A stretch of DNA of 33,684 nt. It comes from an uncultured Corynebacterium sp. GTDB taxonomy: Bacteria; Actinomycetota; Actinomycetes; Mycobacteriales; Mycobacteriaceae. The stretch lies in contig NZ_CAMIAN010000021.1 in the NCBI RefSeq assembly GCF_946221155.1, positions 1 to 33,684 of the forward strand, read 5' to 3'. This document shows positions 25,407 through 33,372 of the stretch, piece by piece. How positions within the stretch are numbered: the first letter of the stretch is position 1; each line of letters opens with the position of its first letter. Below the pieces are notes generated by a model. The model was not told the DNA's origin, made no database searches, and worked only from the letters and a program-made list of their open reading frames with translations. Both the position numbers and the translations under genes were made by a program.

Positions 25407-25413
25407 TGTTTTC

Positions 25414-26274
25414 TTACCTTTCGACGCCAGATTGTCCGCCAGCGGCCTTGTCCTTAGCGCTGGAATGTCCGGGGGTAGTCACGTCGATGGTCTTGTTGCC
25501 CACGAGCATTCCGCCGTCGACCACGAGATTCTCGCCGGTGAGCCAGGAGCTGGTGGGCGCCGCCAGGAAGGCGATGGCATCGGCGATGTCCTCTGGCTCG
25601 CCGATGCGGCCAGCGGGGATCAGGGTGGAAGTGGAATCTTCGTTCTCTTTCCACAGTGCTTCCGAGAGCTTGGTGCGCACTACGCCGGGGGAGATGCTGT
25701 TCACGCGGATGCGTGGCGCCAGTTCGCGGGCCATCTGCCTGGTCAGGTGCAGTAGTGCGGCCTTGGAGGCGTTGTACACGCCGATGTAGTCCTCCATGGA
25801 CAAGGCGCCGATGCTGGAGACGTTGACCACTGCGCCGGTGCGGGCGGCCTTGCCGAGGCCAGCCTCGATAGCGGCGCTGGTCCAGATCACAGGCCCGATG
25901 GTGTTGATCTGGAAGACCTTCGCCATGATCTCCGCGGACTGCTTGTGCACAGGTCCGAACGCGGGGTTCGTGCCCGCGTTGTTGATGAGTACATCCAGGC
26001 GGCCGAACTCTTCGACGGCCTGGGAGCAGGCTTTCTTGGCTGCCTCGGGGTCGGCAACGTGGGCCGCGATGCCGATCACACGGCCAGCGTCCGGGTTATG
26101 CTCTCGGGCTGCTGCCTGCAGTTCCTCGGCGGCGGGGACGACAGTCTCTGGCTTGCGTCCGGTGATGACCACGTTCGCGCCACTGGCCGCGAGCTGCAGC
26201 GCGGTGGCGTGCCCGATGCCGCGGGTACCGCCGGTGACAATGGCGGTCAGGCCGGCGTAATTGTACTTACTCAT
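25414..26274 (-). CDS. Short-chain dehydrogenase/reductase (FabG-like)
   Basis: This classical SDR has 286 residues and binds NAD(P). The nucleotide motif is TGGTRGIG (14–21) and NNAG is at 98–101. The catalytic set is Ser153/154 with Tyr167 and Lys171 in YNASKAA. Arg40, following the second strand, suggests NADP preference, which is uncertain. The C-terminal 25 residues are a low-complexity tail. It is the first gene of the SDR–dehydrogenase–kinase operon, so a likely job is oxidising or reducing a hydroxyacyl/ketoacyl-CoA in the same pathway (compare LvaD in the Pseudomonas lva operon). Confidence 0.9.
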   Translation of the reverse strand: MSKYNYAGLTAIVTGGTRGIGHATALQLAASGANVVITGRKPETVVPAAEELQAAAREHNPDAGRVIGIAAHVADPEAAKKACSQAVEEFGRLDVLINNAGTNPAFGPVHKQSAEIMAKVFQINTIGPVIWTSAAIEAGLGKAARTGAVVNVSSIGALSMEDYIGVYNASKAALLHLTRQMARELAPRIRVNSISPGVVRTKLSEALWKENEDSTSTLIPAGRIGEPEDIADAIAFLAAPTSSWLTGENLVVDGGMLVGNKTIDVTTPGHSSAKDKAAGGQSGVER

Positions 26275-26324
26275 TCAGGGGTCCTTTGCGAGGGTTGGTA
26301 TGGGAGTTGGGATTGAGTTTGAGC

Positions 26325-26340
26325 TGTGACTTGCATCATA
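26325..26340 (-). promoter_or_regulatory. GlxR binding site candidate before the SDR operon
   Basis: TGTGACTTGCATCATA matches TGTGA–N6–TCACA at nine of ten positions. It lies 51–66 bases upstream of the SDR start. On the minus strand the sequence TATGAT (26335–26340) is a good -10 box and overlaps the site, so binding would more likely repress than activate. GlxR control is inferred from the motif only. Confidence 0.55.
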
Positions 26341-26441
26341 AGCAGGTGGTGGGCTGCAAATGTGAAGGATCGCAAAACTAAAGACATTCGGGTGTGAGTG
26401 AGGGAGACTGGCCTGAGGATAAAAGTTTGGAGTTCTAGAAA

Positions 26442-27209
26442 ATGGGGATTTTGTATCTGGTGCGCCATGGGCAGGCCAACTCTGGGGGCTTGCACACCAG
26501 CGACGTGGAAGATGGCGCCATGGAGGAAACCTATGACCTCCTGACACCGCTCGGACATGAGCAGACCGTAGCGACCGGACGCAGCTTGGCTGTGCGCATT
26601 GGTGGGGTAGGGGAGAGTGCGGCGCGACCGGTGGTGTTGTCTGGTCCGCTGGGGAGGCAGCTCAGCACTGCCGAAGGCGTTCACGCGGAACTGAAGGCCG
26701 CTGGCCTGGAACCGCAGGGCATCCGCACGGTGGAGCAGTGGCGCGAGTTTAGCTCCGATGACGTGCTGGCCCCGTATTTTCGCGCCCACCCCGACAAGCT
26801 CGCGGAGATCCGCCGGGCCTACGAAGCCGCGCGCGACACCCCTGGGGGAATGAAGGAGCACAATCGCCTGCTCGGCCGTGCCATCGACGCCGCCCTGCGC
26901 GAGTGGCGCTCCACCCCGGCATTCGACTCTTTCGCCACGCAGGTCAAGCAAGGTTTTTCGGACGCCACCTCCCTCGCCGCGGGCGATCAAGCAGTCGTGG
27001 TGGTTACCTCTGGTGGACCGATTTCCATCTGCGCGGCGGGGCTCATTGGTGCCGATTGGACGCGGCTGATTAATAACATCTTCACCGCCTCGGTGAGCGT
27101 GTTTAGCGTCCGGGGCGCGGGGAGGGCTCAACTGCTGAGCTTCAACGAACACGCGCACCTGGACACTCCGGATACATCGGGCAGCCGCCCGCTGCGCCGC
27201 TACCGCTAA
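26442..27209 (+). CDS. Histidine phosphatase (phosphoglycerate mutase-like) family protein
   Basis: The 255-residue protein begins with the family motif LVRHGQA (6–12; phospho-accepting His9). VVLSGPLGRQLSTAEGV corresponds to the second arginine region. The late motif is VVVTSGGPI, where most members have (S/T)HGG; the usual second histidine is a serine here. Some subfamilies carry this SGG form. TTGGAG lies upstream of the ATG. It diverges from the SDR operon and converges with the TetR gene with 34 bases between. Substrate unknown; sugar phosphate or nucleotide phosphatase are possible. Confidence 0.86.
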   Translation: MGILYLVRHGQANSGGLHTSDVEDGAMEETYDLLTPLGHEQTVATGRSLAVRIGGVGESAARPVVLSGPLGRQLSTAEGVHAELKAAGLEPQGIRTVEQWREFSSDDVLAPYFRAHPDKLAEIRRAYEAARDTPGGMKEHNRLLGRAIDAALREWRSTPAFDSFATQVKQGFSDATSLAAGDQAVVVVTSGGPISICAAGLIGADWTRLINNIFTASVSVFSVRGAGRAQLLSFNEHAHLDTPDTSGSRPLRRYR

Positions 27210-27243
27210 AGATGGCTCCGTCTATGGGGCTTCCGGCTTTGCC

Positions 27244-27966
27244 TTAGAGCTCCCCGGGCTTCGTGTCCTCCATGCCGACCATGCGGAAAGTCATCAGGCT
27301 GAGGGTCTTGATAGCGCGCTCCACGATTTCTTCACGGTTCTCATCCGTGACCTCGTAGAAGCCCTCCACAAAAGTGGCGTGGCAGAAGCGCGTGAACATC
27401 GCAGCTATGGCGGCGGCGGTGTATTCCACATCCTCCAACGGCGGGATCATGTTCTTGGTAATCATCGCCTCCAGCATTCGGCGATTGCGGCCAACCATCT
27501 GCTTAGCGATCTGCATCTGACGGTCTGCGAGTTCCGGGCTGAACTGGGAAGATTGGGCGACAAGGTTCATAGCACCCGCATTATTTGCGTAGAAGTGCAC
27601 GAACTCCCGGTTGCTGTGAATCACCGTAGCGCGGGCGTCATCAATGCTCAGCAAGCTGTCGTCGAGTGTGGGGTTTAGGTCCTTTTCCACACTTGCCAAC
27701 ACGTTCATCAGAAGGTCCTGGCGATCTTCGAAATACGTGTATAGGGTGCCGACGGAACAGCCGGCCACCTCCGCGATCTTTGTCAGCTTAGTGTGGTGGT
27801 AGCCGTCGGTGGTGAACACCTTGCGGGCGGCGTCCAGGATGTCTGCGCGGCGGGCTGCAGCTTTGGGAGAGAGTGTTTCTTGTGAGTGAGTAGCTGCGGT
27901 GCCGCGTGGGTAGTTGTTTGAAGCTTTTTGCCAGCTTCCGTAGTCGTGCACCATAAGCTTCATCAT
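27244..27966 (-). CDS. TetR-family transcriptional regulator
   Basis: The 240-residue regulator has an N-terminal TetR helix-turn-helix: RRADILDAARKVF followed by LTKIAEVAGCSVGTLYTYF (about residues 60–78). The rest is a helical ligand-binding domain. An N-terminal tail of about 35 residues precedes the HTH. In-frame ATGs at 27966, 27963 and 27954 exist; AGG lies 7 bases before the first. It is divergent from the nucleoside hydrolase gene with a very short gap, so it may control that gene and itself. Control of the nearby lipid genes is also possible. The effector is unknown. Confidence 0.93.
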   Translation of the reverse strand: MMKLMVHDYGSWQKASNNYPRGTAATHSQETLSPKAAARRADILDAARKVFTTDGYHHTKLTKIAEVAGCSVGTLYTYFEDRQDLLMNVLASVEKDLNPTLDDSLLSIDDARATVIHSNREFVHFYANNAGAMNLVAQSSQFSPELADRQMQIAKQMVGRNRRMLEAMITKNMIPPLEDVEYTAAAIAAMFTRFCHATFVEGFYEVTDENREEIVERAIKTLSLMTFRMVGMEDTKPGEL

Positions 27967-28045
27967 ATAAGACCTAAACCCTATTAACTAAACAATAATG
28001 AAGGTTTTTCGGACTTCAATGATTCAAAATTTACAGTCGACCGGA

Positions 28046-29080
28046 ATGCAGAAGCCGCGAGTTGTCGCGGACGTGGATACGGGGATCGACGACAGCCTTG
28101 CGTTGATTTATTTAGCTGGTCTGCATTCCACCGGGGAGATTGATTTAGTAGTCACGACCAGCGCAGGAAACACGACTGCGCGCCAAGCCGCGGTGAACTC
28201 TGCTGAGGTCCTGCGTTTAGCTGGAGTGGCGGACGTGCCTGTCGTGGCGGGTGCGCGATCGCCGCTGAGGGTTCCATTGACAACAACTCCGGAAACGCAC
28301 GGAGAAAAAGGTTTAGGCTATTACTCGCCTCTGGATGGGGGTGACACGGCAATCACGGTGGGTGATGCGCAGGCGGCCGTGGAGATGTGGCGCGACGCCT
28401 CGCACATCCTGATCGCCGGCCCGGCGACAAACCTTGCCTGGGCACTGCGGCATGCGCCGGAGGTTGTGGGCGGCGCGACTGGGGGCAGCGCGGCTGGAGC
28501 CGAGATAACCCTGATGACTGGTGCCTTTAACTACCCCGGCAACACCACGCCGACGGCGGAGTGGAATGCCTGGGTCGACCCCCACGCGTTGAAGGAGGTT
28601 TTCGCCGCTTCCTCCATCGCGCGCCCGCTGCCAACGATCTGTCCGCTCAATGTCACCGAGCAAGTCCTGCTCTACCCCGAACGTTTACACAGGTGGCAAC
28701 GTGTGCTCCGCCCCACCCGCCCAGAGTTGGCAAACCTCCTCGGCGATGCCCTCCGCTTTTACTTCGAATTCCACCAGTCGGTCGGCGTCGGCTATTGCGC
28801 GCAGATCCACGACCTCGCCGCGGCCATGGTGATGTTGCGGCGCGTCCCCTGTTCTTTTTATGACGCCACCGTGGACGTTGAGGCCGATTCTCCCCTCATG
28901 CGCGGAACCACCGTGGCCGACCGGGTTGCATCGGTTTCCGCCGGTGAAGCTGCTGCGACCAGTGGAGGAGCAGAGGCGCGCGGTGCGTACTGGGATCGCC
29001 CAGCGAACGCCCGGATCCTAGAGTCCCTGGATCTGGCCGATGTGTTCGCGGAGTTCGAGCGGGTGGCCTGCGGGCGCTAG
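28046..29080 (+). CDS. Nucleoside hydrolase (inosine/uridine-preferring type)
   Basis: The enzyme cleaves the N-glycosidic bond of ribonucleosides and belongs to the calcium-binding IunH family. The calcium site is ADVDTGIDDSLAL (D9, D11, D15, D16 from this start). Further family parts are VTTSAGNT, HILIAGPATNLAWAL, LMTGAFNYPGNTTPTAEWNAWVDPHA and a late catalytic-His region (CAQIHDLAAAM). Length is 344 residues. In-frame ATGs at 27998 and 28019 exist; I prefer 28046 because the family starts close to the DxDxGxDD motif and because the upstream ATGs fall in the divergent promoter gap. No clear ribosome site supports any of them. It converges with metE, 6 bases apart. Confidence 0.88.
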   Translation: MQKPRVVADVDTGIDDSLALIYLAGLHSTGEIDLVVTTSAGNTTARQAAVNSAEVLRLAGVADVPVVAGARSPLRVPLTTTPETHGEKGLGYYSPLDGGDTAITVGDAQAAVEMWRDASHILIAGPATNLAWALRHAPEVVGGATGGSAAGAEITLMTGAFNYPGNTTPTAEWNAWVDPHALKEVFAASSIARPLPTICPLNVTEQVLLYPERLHRWQRVLRPTRPELANLLGDALRFYFEFHQSVGVGYCAQIHDLAAAMVMLRRVPCSFYDATVDVEADSPLMRGTTVADRVASVSAGEAAATSGGAEARGAYWDRPANARILESLDLADVFAEFERVACGR

Positions 29081-29086
29081 ACGAAA

Positions 29087-31405
29087 CTAGACGCGCTCGC
29101 GGGCCTTCTTAGCGGCAGACACCAGAACCTCCAGGGAGGCGGTGGTTTCTTCCCAGCCACGGGTTTTCAGGCCGCAGTCCGGGTTAACCCACAGTAGGGA
29201 GGGGTCCACGGAACCCAGGGCGGCAGTCAGCAGGTCGTCGACCTCCTGCTGCTTCGGCACGCGCGGGGAGTGGATATCCCACACGCCCGGGCCAACGCCC
29301 AGCTCGTAGCCCTCGTCCTTCAGCGCAGCCAGAACCTGCATGCCGTTGCGGGCAGCCTCGATGGAGGTCACGTCGGCGTCCAGGTTGGAGACCGTGTCGA
29401 TCAGCTCGTTGAACTCGGAGTAGCACATGTGCGTGTGGATCTGCACCTTGTTTTCCGCGCCGGAGGTAGCCAGGCGGAAGGAGCCCACAGCCCACTTCAG
29501 GTAGTCCGGCTGCTGCTCCTTGCGCAGCGGCAGAAGCTCGCGGATGGCAGGCTCGTCCACCTGTACCACGCGGGCGCCAGCGGCGATTAGGTCGTCGATC
29601 TCGTCGCGCAGAGCCAGAGCAACTTGGTCGGCGGTTTCGCCCAGCGGCTGGTCGTCGCGTACGAAGGACCAAGCCAGCATGGTCACCGGGCCGGTCAGCA
29701 TGCCCTTGACCGGCTTGTCGGTCAGGTCGGCGGCAACCTTGTACCAGTCGACGGTCATGGCGTGCGGGCGGGAAACGTCACCGAAGATGATCGGCGGACG
29801 CACGCAGCGGGAGCCGTAGGACTGCACCCAAGCGTGCTCGGTGGACAGGTAGCCGTCCAGCTGCTCGGAGAAGTACTGCACCATGTCGTTGCGCTCCGGC
29901 TCGCCGTGTACCAGGACGTCCAGGCCGAGCTCTTCCTGGCGCTTGATGACGTCCGCGACCTCGTCCTTCATGGCCTGGGTGTAGGCTGCGTCGTCGATCT
30001 CGCCCTTGCGGTGCTTCGCACGCGCCTGGCGGATCTCCGTGGTCTGCGGGAAGGAGCCGATGGTGGTGGTCGGCAGCGGCGGCAGGTTCAGCTCTGCCTT
30101 CTGCGCCTCGCGGCGGGCCTCGATGGAGTCGCGACGACGGTCAGCGTCGGTCACGGCATCCTGGCGCTCGCGCACGGCGGCGTTGTGGGTCAGGGTGGAG
30201 TTCTTGCGGTCTTCGATGGCCTGGCGGGTCTCGGCGAACAGCTGCTCGTCGGCCTCAGTCTGCTCGCCACGCAGGGTGCGGGACAGGGCGGCGACCTCGC
30301 GGATCTTCTCGGAGCCGAAGGCCAGCCACTTCTGTACCTCAGGGTTCAGGTTCTGTTCGCGCTGCAGGGAGTACGGCACGTGCAGCAGGGAGCAGCTGGT
30401 GGAGACGGCAACCGGACCGCGCTCCTTGAGCCCCTGCAGAGTCTTCAGCGCTGCGTCCAGGTCGGTGCGCCAGACGTTGTGGCCATCCACAACACCGGCA
30501 GCCAGCAGCTCCTTGCCGGTCCAGGCAGGCAGCTCGGCAGCGGCAGCGCCACCGGTGACCAGGTCCACGCCGAAGGCAGCCACACCGGAGCCGCCCAGCA
30601 GCTCGATGGCTGCGTTGCCGTCGCCGAAGTAGGTCTGGATAAGGAGGTTAACGCCCTCATCGCCAGTACCCGCAGCTTCAACCAGCTTCTCGTAGCCAGC
30701 GCGGGTACGCTTCAGCAGATCCTCGTTGGCGGCCGCATCAGCGTAAGCGAAGTCGGTGACCAGGATCGGCTCGTCGAACTGTACCCACTTCACGCCGCGG
30801 TCGGCGATGCGCTTGAGCAGGCGGGAGTAGGCGTCAAAAATTTCCTCGAGGTGAGCGAAGGCATCAGAACCATCGACGGTACGAGACAGTGCCAGGTACG
30901 TCAGCGGGCCAACCAGCACGGGGCGAACAGCCTCGCCTGCGCGGGTGACCTGGTCGCGGATGTCCTCGAGGAATGCGGAATCGTCCAGCTCCACGCGGGA
31001 GTCCTTGGCCAGCTCCGGGACGATGTAGTGGTAGTTCGTGTCGAACCACTTCGTCATTGCGGAGGCCGGCAGCTCCTTGGTGCCGCGGGCGGCTGCGAAG
31101 TAGCGGTCGATGAAGCGCGGCAGGCCGTCGTTGTCGTGGTCCGCGATGTCGGCGACGCGCTCGGGCAGCAGGCCCAGCAGGGCAGTGGTGTCCAGCACTG
31201 CGTCGTAGAAAGAGCGGCCAGAGAAAGCTGCGGAATCCAGGCCAGCGGCCAGCAGCTCGTCGGTGTAGTCATTGACCAGGCGAGTTGCGGTGGTTGCCAA
31301 GTTGCGGCCGGTGGAGTTATCGCGCCAGTAGCCCTCGAGAGCCTTCTTTAGCTCGCGGTCGGGTCCGATGCGCGGTACCCCGGCGACGGTTGCGTTGAAA
31401 GTCAT
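29087..31405 (-). CDS. metE: Cobalamin-independent methionine synthase
   Basis: MetE transfers the methyl group of 5-methyltetrahydrofolate polyglutamate to homocysteine, the last step of methionine synthesis, in the cytosol. It has 772 residues with the two-barrel layout. The C-terminal zinc ligands are visible: H659 and C661 in IHTHMCYSE and C744 in WVNPDCGLKTRGWEE. The N-terminal half has the family DxxY/WFDTNYHYIVPE region. An AGGAAG sequence lies upstream of the ATG. Expression is probably set by a consensus promoter with a McbR-type operator about 200 bases upstream, and by a leader of about 180 bases. Confidence 0.97.
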   Translation of the reverse strand: MTFNATVAGVPRIGPDRELKKALEGYWRDNSTGRNLATTATRLVNDYTDELLAAGLDSAAFSGRSFYDAVLDTTALLGLLPERVADIADHDNDGLPRFIDRYFAAARGTKELPASAMTKWFDTNYHYIVPELAKDSRVELDDSAFLEDIRDQVTRAGEAVRPVLVGPLTYLALSRTVDGSDAFAHLEEIFDAYSRLLKRIADRGVKWVQFDEPILVTDFAYADAAANEDLLKRTRAGYEKLVEAAGTGDEGVNLLIQTYFGDGNAAIELLGGSGVAAFGVDLVTGGAAAAELPAWTGKELLAAGVVDGHNVWRTDLDAALKTLQGLKERGPVAVSTSCSLLHVPYSLQREQNLNPEVQKWLAFGSEKIREVAALSRTLRGEQTEADEQLFAETRQAIEDRKNSTLTHNAAVRERQDAVTDADRRRDSIEARREAQKAELNLPPLPTTTIGSFPQTTEIRQARAKHRKGEIDDAAYTQAMKDEVADVIKRQEELGLDVLVHGEPERNDMVQYFSEQLDGYLSTEHAWVQSYGSRCVRPPIIFGDVSRPHAMTVDWYKVAADLTDKPVKGMLTGPVTMLAWSFVRDDQPLGETADQVALALRDEIDDLIAAGARVVQVDEPAIRELLPLRKEQQPDYLKWAVGSFRLATSGAENKVQIHTHMCYSEFNELIDTVSNLDADVTSIEAARNGMQVLAALKDEGYELGVGPGVWDIHSPRVPKQQEVDDLLTAALGSVDPSLLWVNPDCGLKTRGWEETTASLEVLVSAAKKARERV

Positions 31406-31587
31406 AGTCTTTCTTGTCTTCCTTTTCCTAGTGGCCCCGCCAAGCGGGGCTGTGTCTAGCTGTAAAGCTGTTTAGCTGTATGGAATTCTTGCCAGTGCGG
31501 TTCCCACGCGGGTGCGCCTTTCCCGGGGCTCCAGAAGGCGCACACAAGTGGCGAGGTAAAGCCTTCGCCAGTGCGTGGGGCGCTTGC
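31406..31587 (-). ncRNA. Structured metE leader, class unassigned
   Basis: Between the predicted start near 31587 and the metE ATG lies a GC-rich leader of about 180 bases with several strong stems: TGGCGA/TCGCCA (about 31549–31570), GTGCGCCTT/AAGGCGCAC (31512–31543, 9 pairs) and GCCCCGC/GCGGGGC (31434–31450, 7 pairs, three-base loop) 28 bases before the ATG. Alternative pairings of GTGCG-type segments are possible. I could not fit it to cobalamin, SAM or SAH riboswitch cores. It may be a novel leader or simply stable 5' structure. Confidence 0.45.
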
Positions 31588-31593
31588 TCAACC

Positions 31594-31622
31594 ATTTAAG
31601 AATAGACAGCTTGGTCTGTCAA
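31594..31622 (-). promoter_or_regulatory. metE promoter
   Basis: On the minus strand a perfect -35 TTGACA (31617–31622) is followed after exactly 17 bases by TTAAAT (31594–31599), four of six matches to the -10 consensus. A McbR-like operator lies between the two boxes. The predicted start is near 31587. Confidence 0.7.
31603..31618. promoter_or_regulatory. McbR-type operator of metE
   Basis: TAGACAGCTTGGTCTG matches TAGAC–N6–GTCTA at nine of ten positions. McbR is the TetR-type repressor of methionine and cysteine genes in Corynebacterium glutamicum, where metE is a target. The site fills the spacer of the metE promoter, which fits direct repression. The identity of the repressor is inferred from the motif. 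Confidence 0.75.
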
Positions 31623-31671
31623 CTAGATCACTTAATTCGGGGTTCCGCGTCCCCCGTCACTACGCCCGAAA

Positions 31672-31718
31672 ACCCGCTGAATCGCTCCGCTGAAAGTCCT
31701 GCGATTTGTGCAACGGGT
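31672..31718. other. Long stem in the metE–ECF divergent spacer
   Basis: ACCCG and AATCGC (31672–31685) can pair with GCGATT and CGGGT (31701–31718), giving an 11-pair stem interrupted by internal loops. It lies between the metE promoter and the ECF operon. No gene is seen in 31620–31859. The ECF promoter is probably near the AT-rich TTTAAA at about 31737. Confidence 0.3.
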
Positions 31719-31771
31719 CTGCAGGCTGTAAGCATTTAAACAACATCAAAACCACTGGCCACGCGGGTAAT

Positions 31772-31829
31772 GCGCGGGTGCAACGTCGAGGTGACATAGA
31801 CGTTGCGTCCAGCTCGCGCTGGCCCGTGC
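31772..31829 (+). ncRNA. Candidate three-way-junction RNA before the ECF operon
   Basis: Three stems form a compact junction: P1 GCGCGGG/CCCGTGC (31772–31778 with 31823–31829, one wobble), P2 GCAACGTC/GACGTTGC (31780–31787 with 31799–31806, 11-base loop) and P3 CCAGC/GCTGG (31809–31822, loop TCGC). The joining strands are only 0–2 bases. It ends 30 bases before the S-component ATG. It does not match a riboswitch class I recognise. A ligand-sensing role would fit a transporter gene, but this is inference. Confidence 0.45.
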
Positions 31830-31859
31830 GAAAACTTTCGAAATTTGAGGTTCCACCCC

Positions 31860-32666
31860 ATGCGCCCCCTGTCACCAAAAGCCACTTATGTACTGCTCGG
31901 TCTAGCCGCGATCATCATCGTTGCTACCTGGCTGACCCTCGTCATTTGGCAGCCCAGCGACTCCAACTATGAGTCCCTCGCAGACTCCAAAAGCTCCACC
32001 ATCGCACTGGTTGGTTTCGTCGCCCCTGCCATCCTCGCGTTGATCGCCGTGGTCCCGCGCCTACCCGTGCGCACCCTCGCATTGCTGCCAGTCGCCCTGG
32101 CCATCAACGTGATTCTCGGCCACGTCATCGGCAATATGGGCCTGCCGCTGCCGCTGTACCTGGATTCCATCGGCACCGTGCTGGTCGGCGCCTTGGCCGG
32201 CCCGTGGGCGGGCTTGGTCACCGGCGTGCTGTCCGCCCTGGTGTGGGGCACGTTCAACCCGACGGTCGTGGGTTTCGCCGCGGCCTATGCCTTCGTCGGT
32301 GTCTGCGCTGGCCTGCTGGGCAAGTGGTGGGGCGGTGCTTATTGGAGAATCGGCTTGTCCGCGTTGCTCATTGGCTTCCTGACGGCCCTGCTGTCTGCGC
32401 CAATCGCCTCCTTCATCTTCGGTGGCACTGCAGGCACTGGCACGGGTCTGTTGGTCACTGCTTATCGGACGTTGGGCTTCGAGCCGATGACGGCCGTCTT
32501 CCTGCAGTCCTGGACCTCCGACCCTATCGATAAACTGATCGTGTTCACCATCATCTACCTGGTCATCCGCGCTCTGCCGCAGCGCACGCGCCGCACCTTC
32601 GCCCCGGCGGGCAAGGATGGCAACACTACTGCCGACAACACCGCTGCAGCAGACAAGGCCGCATGA
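31860..32666 (+). CDS. ECF transporter substrate-binding (S) component
   Basis: This integral membrane protein (268 residues, about six transmembrane segments) fits an energy-coupling-factor S component. It has a short N-terminal helix, then LPLYLDSIGTVLVGALAGPW, LVWGTFNPTVVGFAAAYAFVG and a final helix with DKLIVFTIIYLVIRALP. ATG 31860 has GAGG 9 bases upstream; an earlier in-frame start at 31803 would run through the leader structure. Its stop overlaps the T-component ATG (ATGA). The substrate is unknown; a vitamin or methionine-related compound is possible given the metE neighbour, but that is weak evidence. Confidence 0.85.
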   Translation: MRPLSPKATYVLLGLAAIIIVATWLTLVIWQPSDSNYESLADSKSSTIALVGFVAPAILALIAVVPRLPVRTLALLPVALAINVILGHVIGNMGLPLPLYLDSIGTVLVGALAGPWAGLVTGVLSALVWGTFNPTVVGFAAAYAFVGVCAGLLGKWWGGAYWRIGLSALLIGFLTALLSAPIASFIFGGTAGTGTGLLVTAYRTLGFEPMTAVFLQSWTSDPIDKLIVFTIIYLVIRALPQRTRRTFAPAGKDGNTTADNTAAADKAA

Positions 32667-33343
32667 ACCCACTGACTTACCTCACCCTCGCCGCCAGCGG
32701 GGTGATCTTCGTCCTCGTCGCCGATAGCCTCCCCGTGAGCGCTGTCGCGTGGGGTCTGTGTGCCCTTGTGGCTCTTTTCTTTTCGACGCCCCGTCGTCCC
32801 TTCCTGGCAGCCAACCTCTTAGGCCTACCGGCATTCATCGGCTTCGGTCTGATGTACGCCCCCTTCGGCCAGGAGCCCGGCTGGTGGATCATCACCCGCG
32901 ACGGCCTGCAGGTCGCCCTCTCCCTGGGCGGCCGTTTTCTAGCCGCTACCACCATCGGCCTGACCATCGGCAGCTTCGTAAACCTCGACCAGCTGATGCG
33001 CACCGTCCAGCCGCGTCTGCCCGCCAAGCTGGTGTACGTCGTCGGCGCGACCGCCCGGCTGCTGCCGCTGGCCCGCGCCCGCTGGCTGACTATCCAGCAA
33101 GTCCGCGCCTCCCGCGGCGTGGACGTTTCCACCCTGGGGGCAAAGTGCCGCATGATCCTGCCACTGATCGTCGGCATGGTGGACGATGCCGCCACCCGCG
33201 CCCGCCCGCTGCAACGCACCGGCATCGGCGAGCCCGGTCCGCGTACCGTACTGCGCTCCGTCCCGGATACTGCCCTGGACTGGGCCGTCCGCCTGCTGGC
33301 CATCGCCGCCTTGGTGGTGGGATGCTGGTGGGCAGTGCACTAG
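32663..33343 (+). CDS. ECF transporter transmembrane (T) component
   Basis: EcfT couples the S component to the ATPases. The 226-residue protein has hydrophobic segments at about residues 4–40, 50–66, 83–103 and 205–224. The two cytoplasmic coupling motifs are recognisable: QQVRASRGVDV (first A-R-G-type box) and ATRARPLQRTGIG (second, diverged). It overlaps the S-component gene by four bases (ATGA), implying coupled translation, and is followed by the ATPase gene. Confidence 0.88.
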   Translation: MNPLTYLTLAASGVIFVLVADSLPVSAVAWGLCALVALFFSTPRRPFLAANLLGLPAFIGFGLMYAPFGQEPGWWIITRDGLQVALSLGGRFLAATTIGLTIGSFVNLDQLMRTVQPRLPAKLVYVVGATARLLPLARARWLTIQQVRASRGVDVSTLGAKCRMILPLIVGMVDDAATRARPLQRTGIGEPGPRTVLRSVPDTALDWAVRLLAIAALVVGCWWAVH

Positions 33344-33372
33344 CGAACGACCAGAAAGATCCCGCGCGAACA

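Noticed and set aside
29624..31351. Long plus-strand open frame opposite metE
   Set aside because: metE is certain on the minus strand; the opposing translation resembles antisense composition.
31406..31590. Cobalamin or SAM riboswitch before metE
   Set aside because: The B12 box and GGTGNAA-type core, and the SAM-I/SAM-IV and SAH cores, could not be found, so the leader is listed as unassigned.
31428..31595. Possible 55-codon leader peptide upstream of metE on the minus strand
   Set aside because: Its ATG overlaps the -10 box of the predicted promoter, so it would lie before the transcript start. It has no ribosome site and no run of methionine codons.
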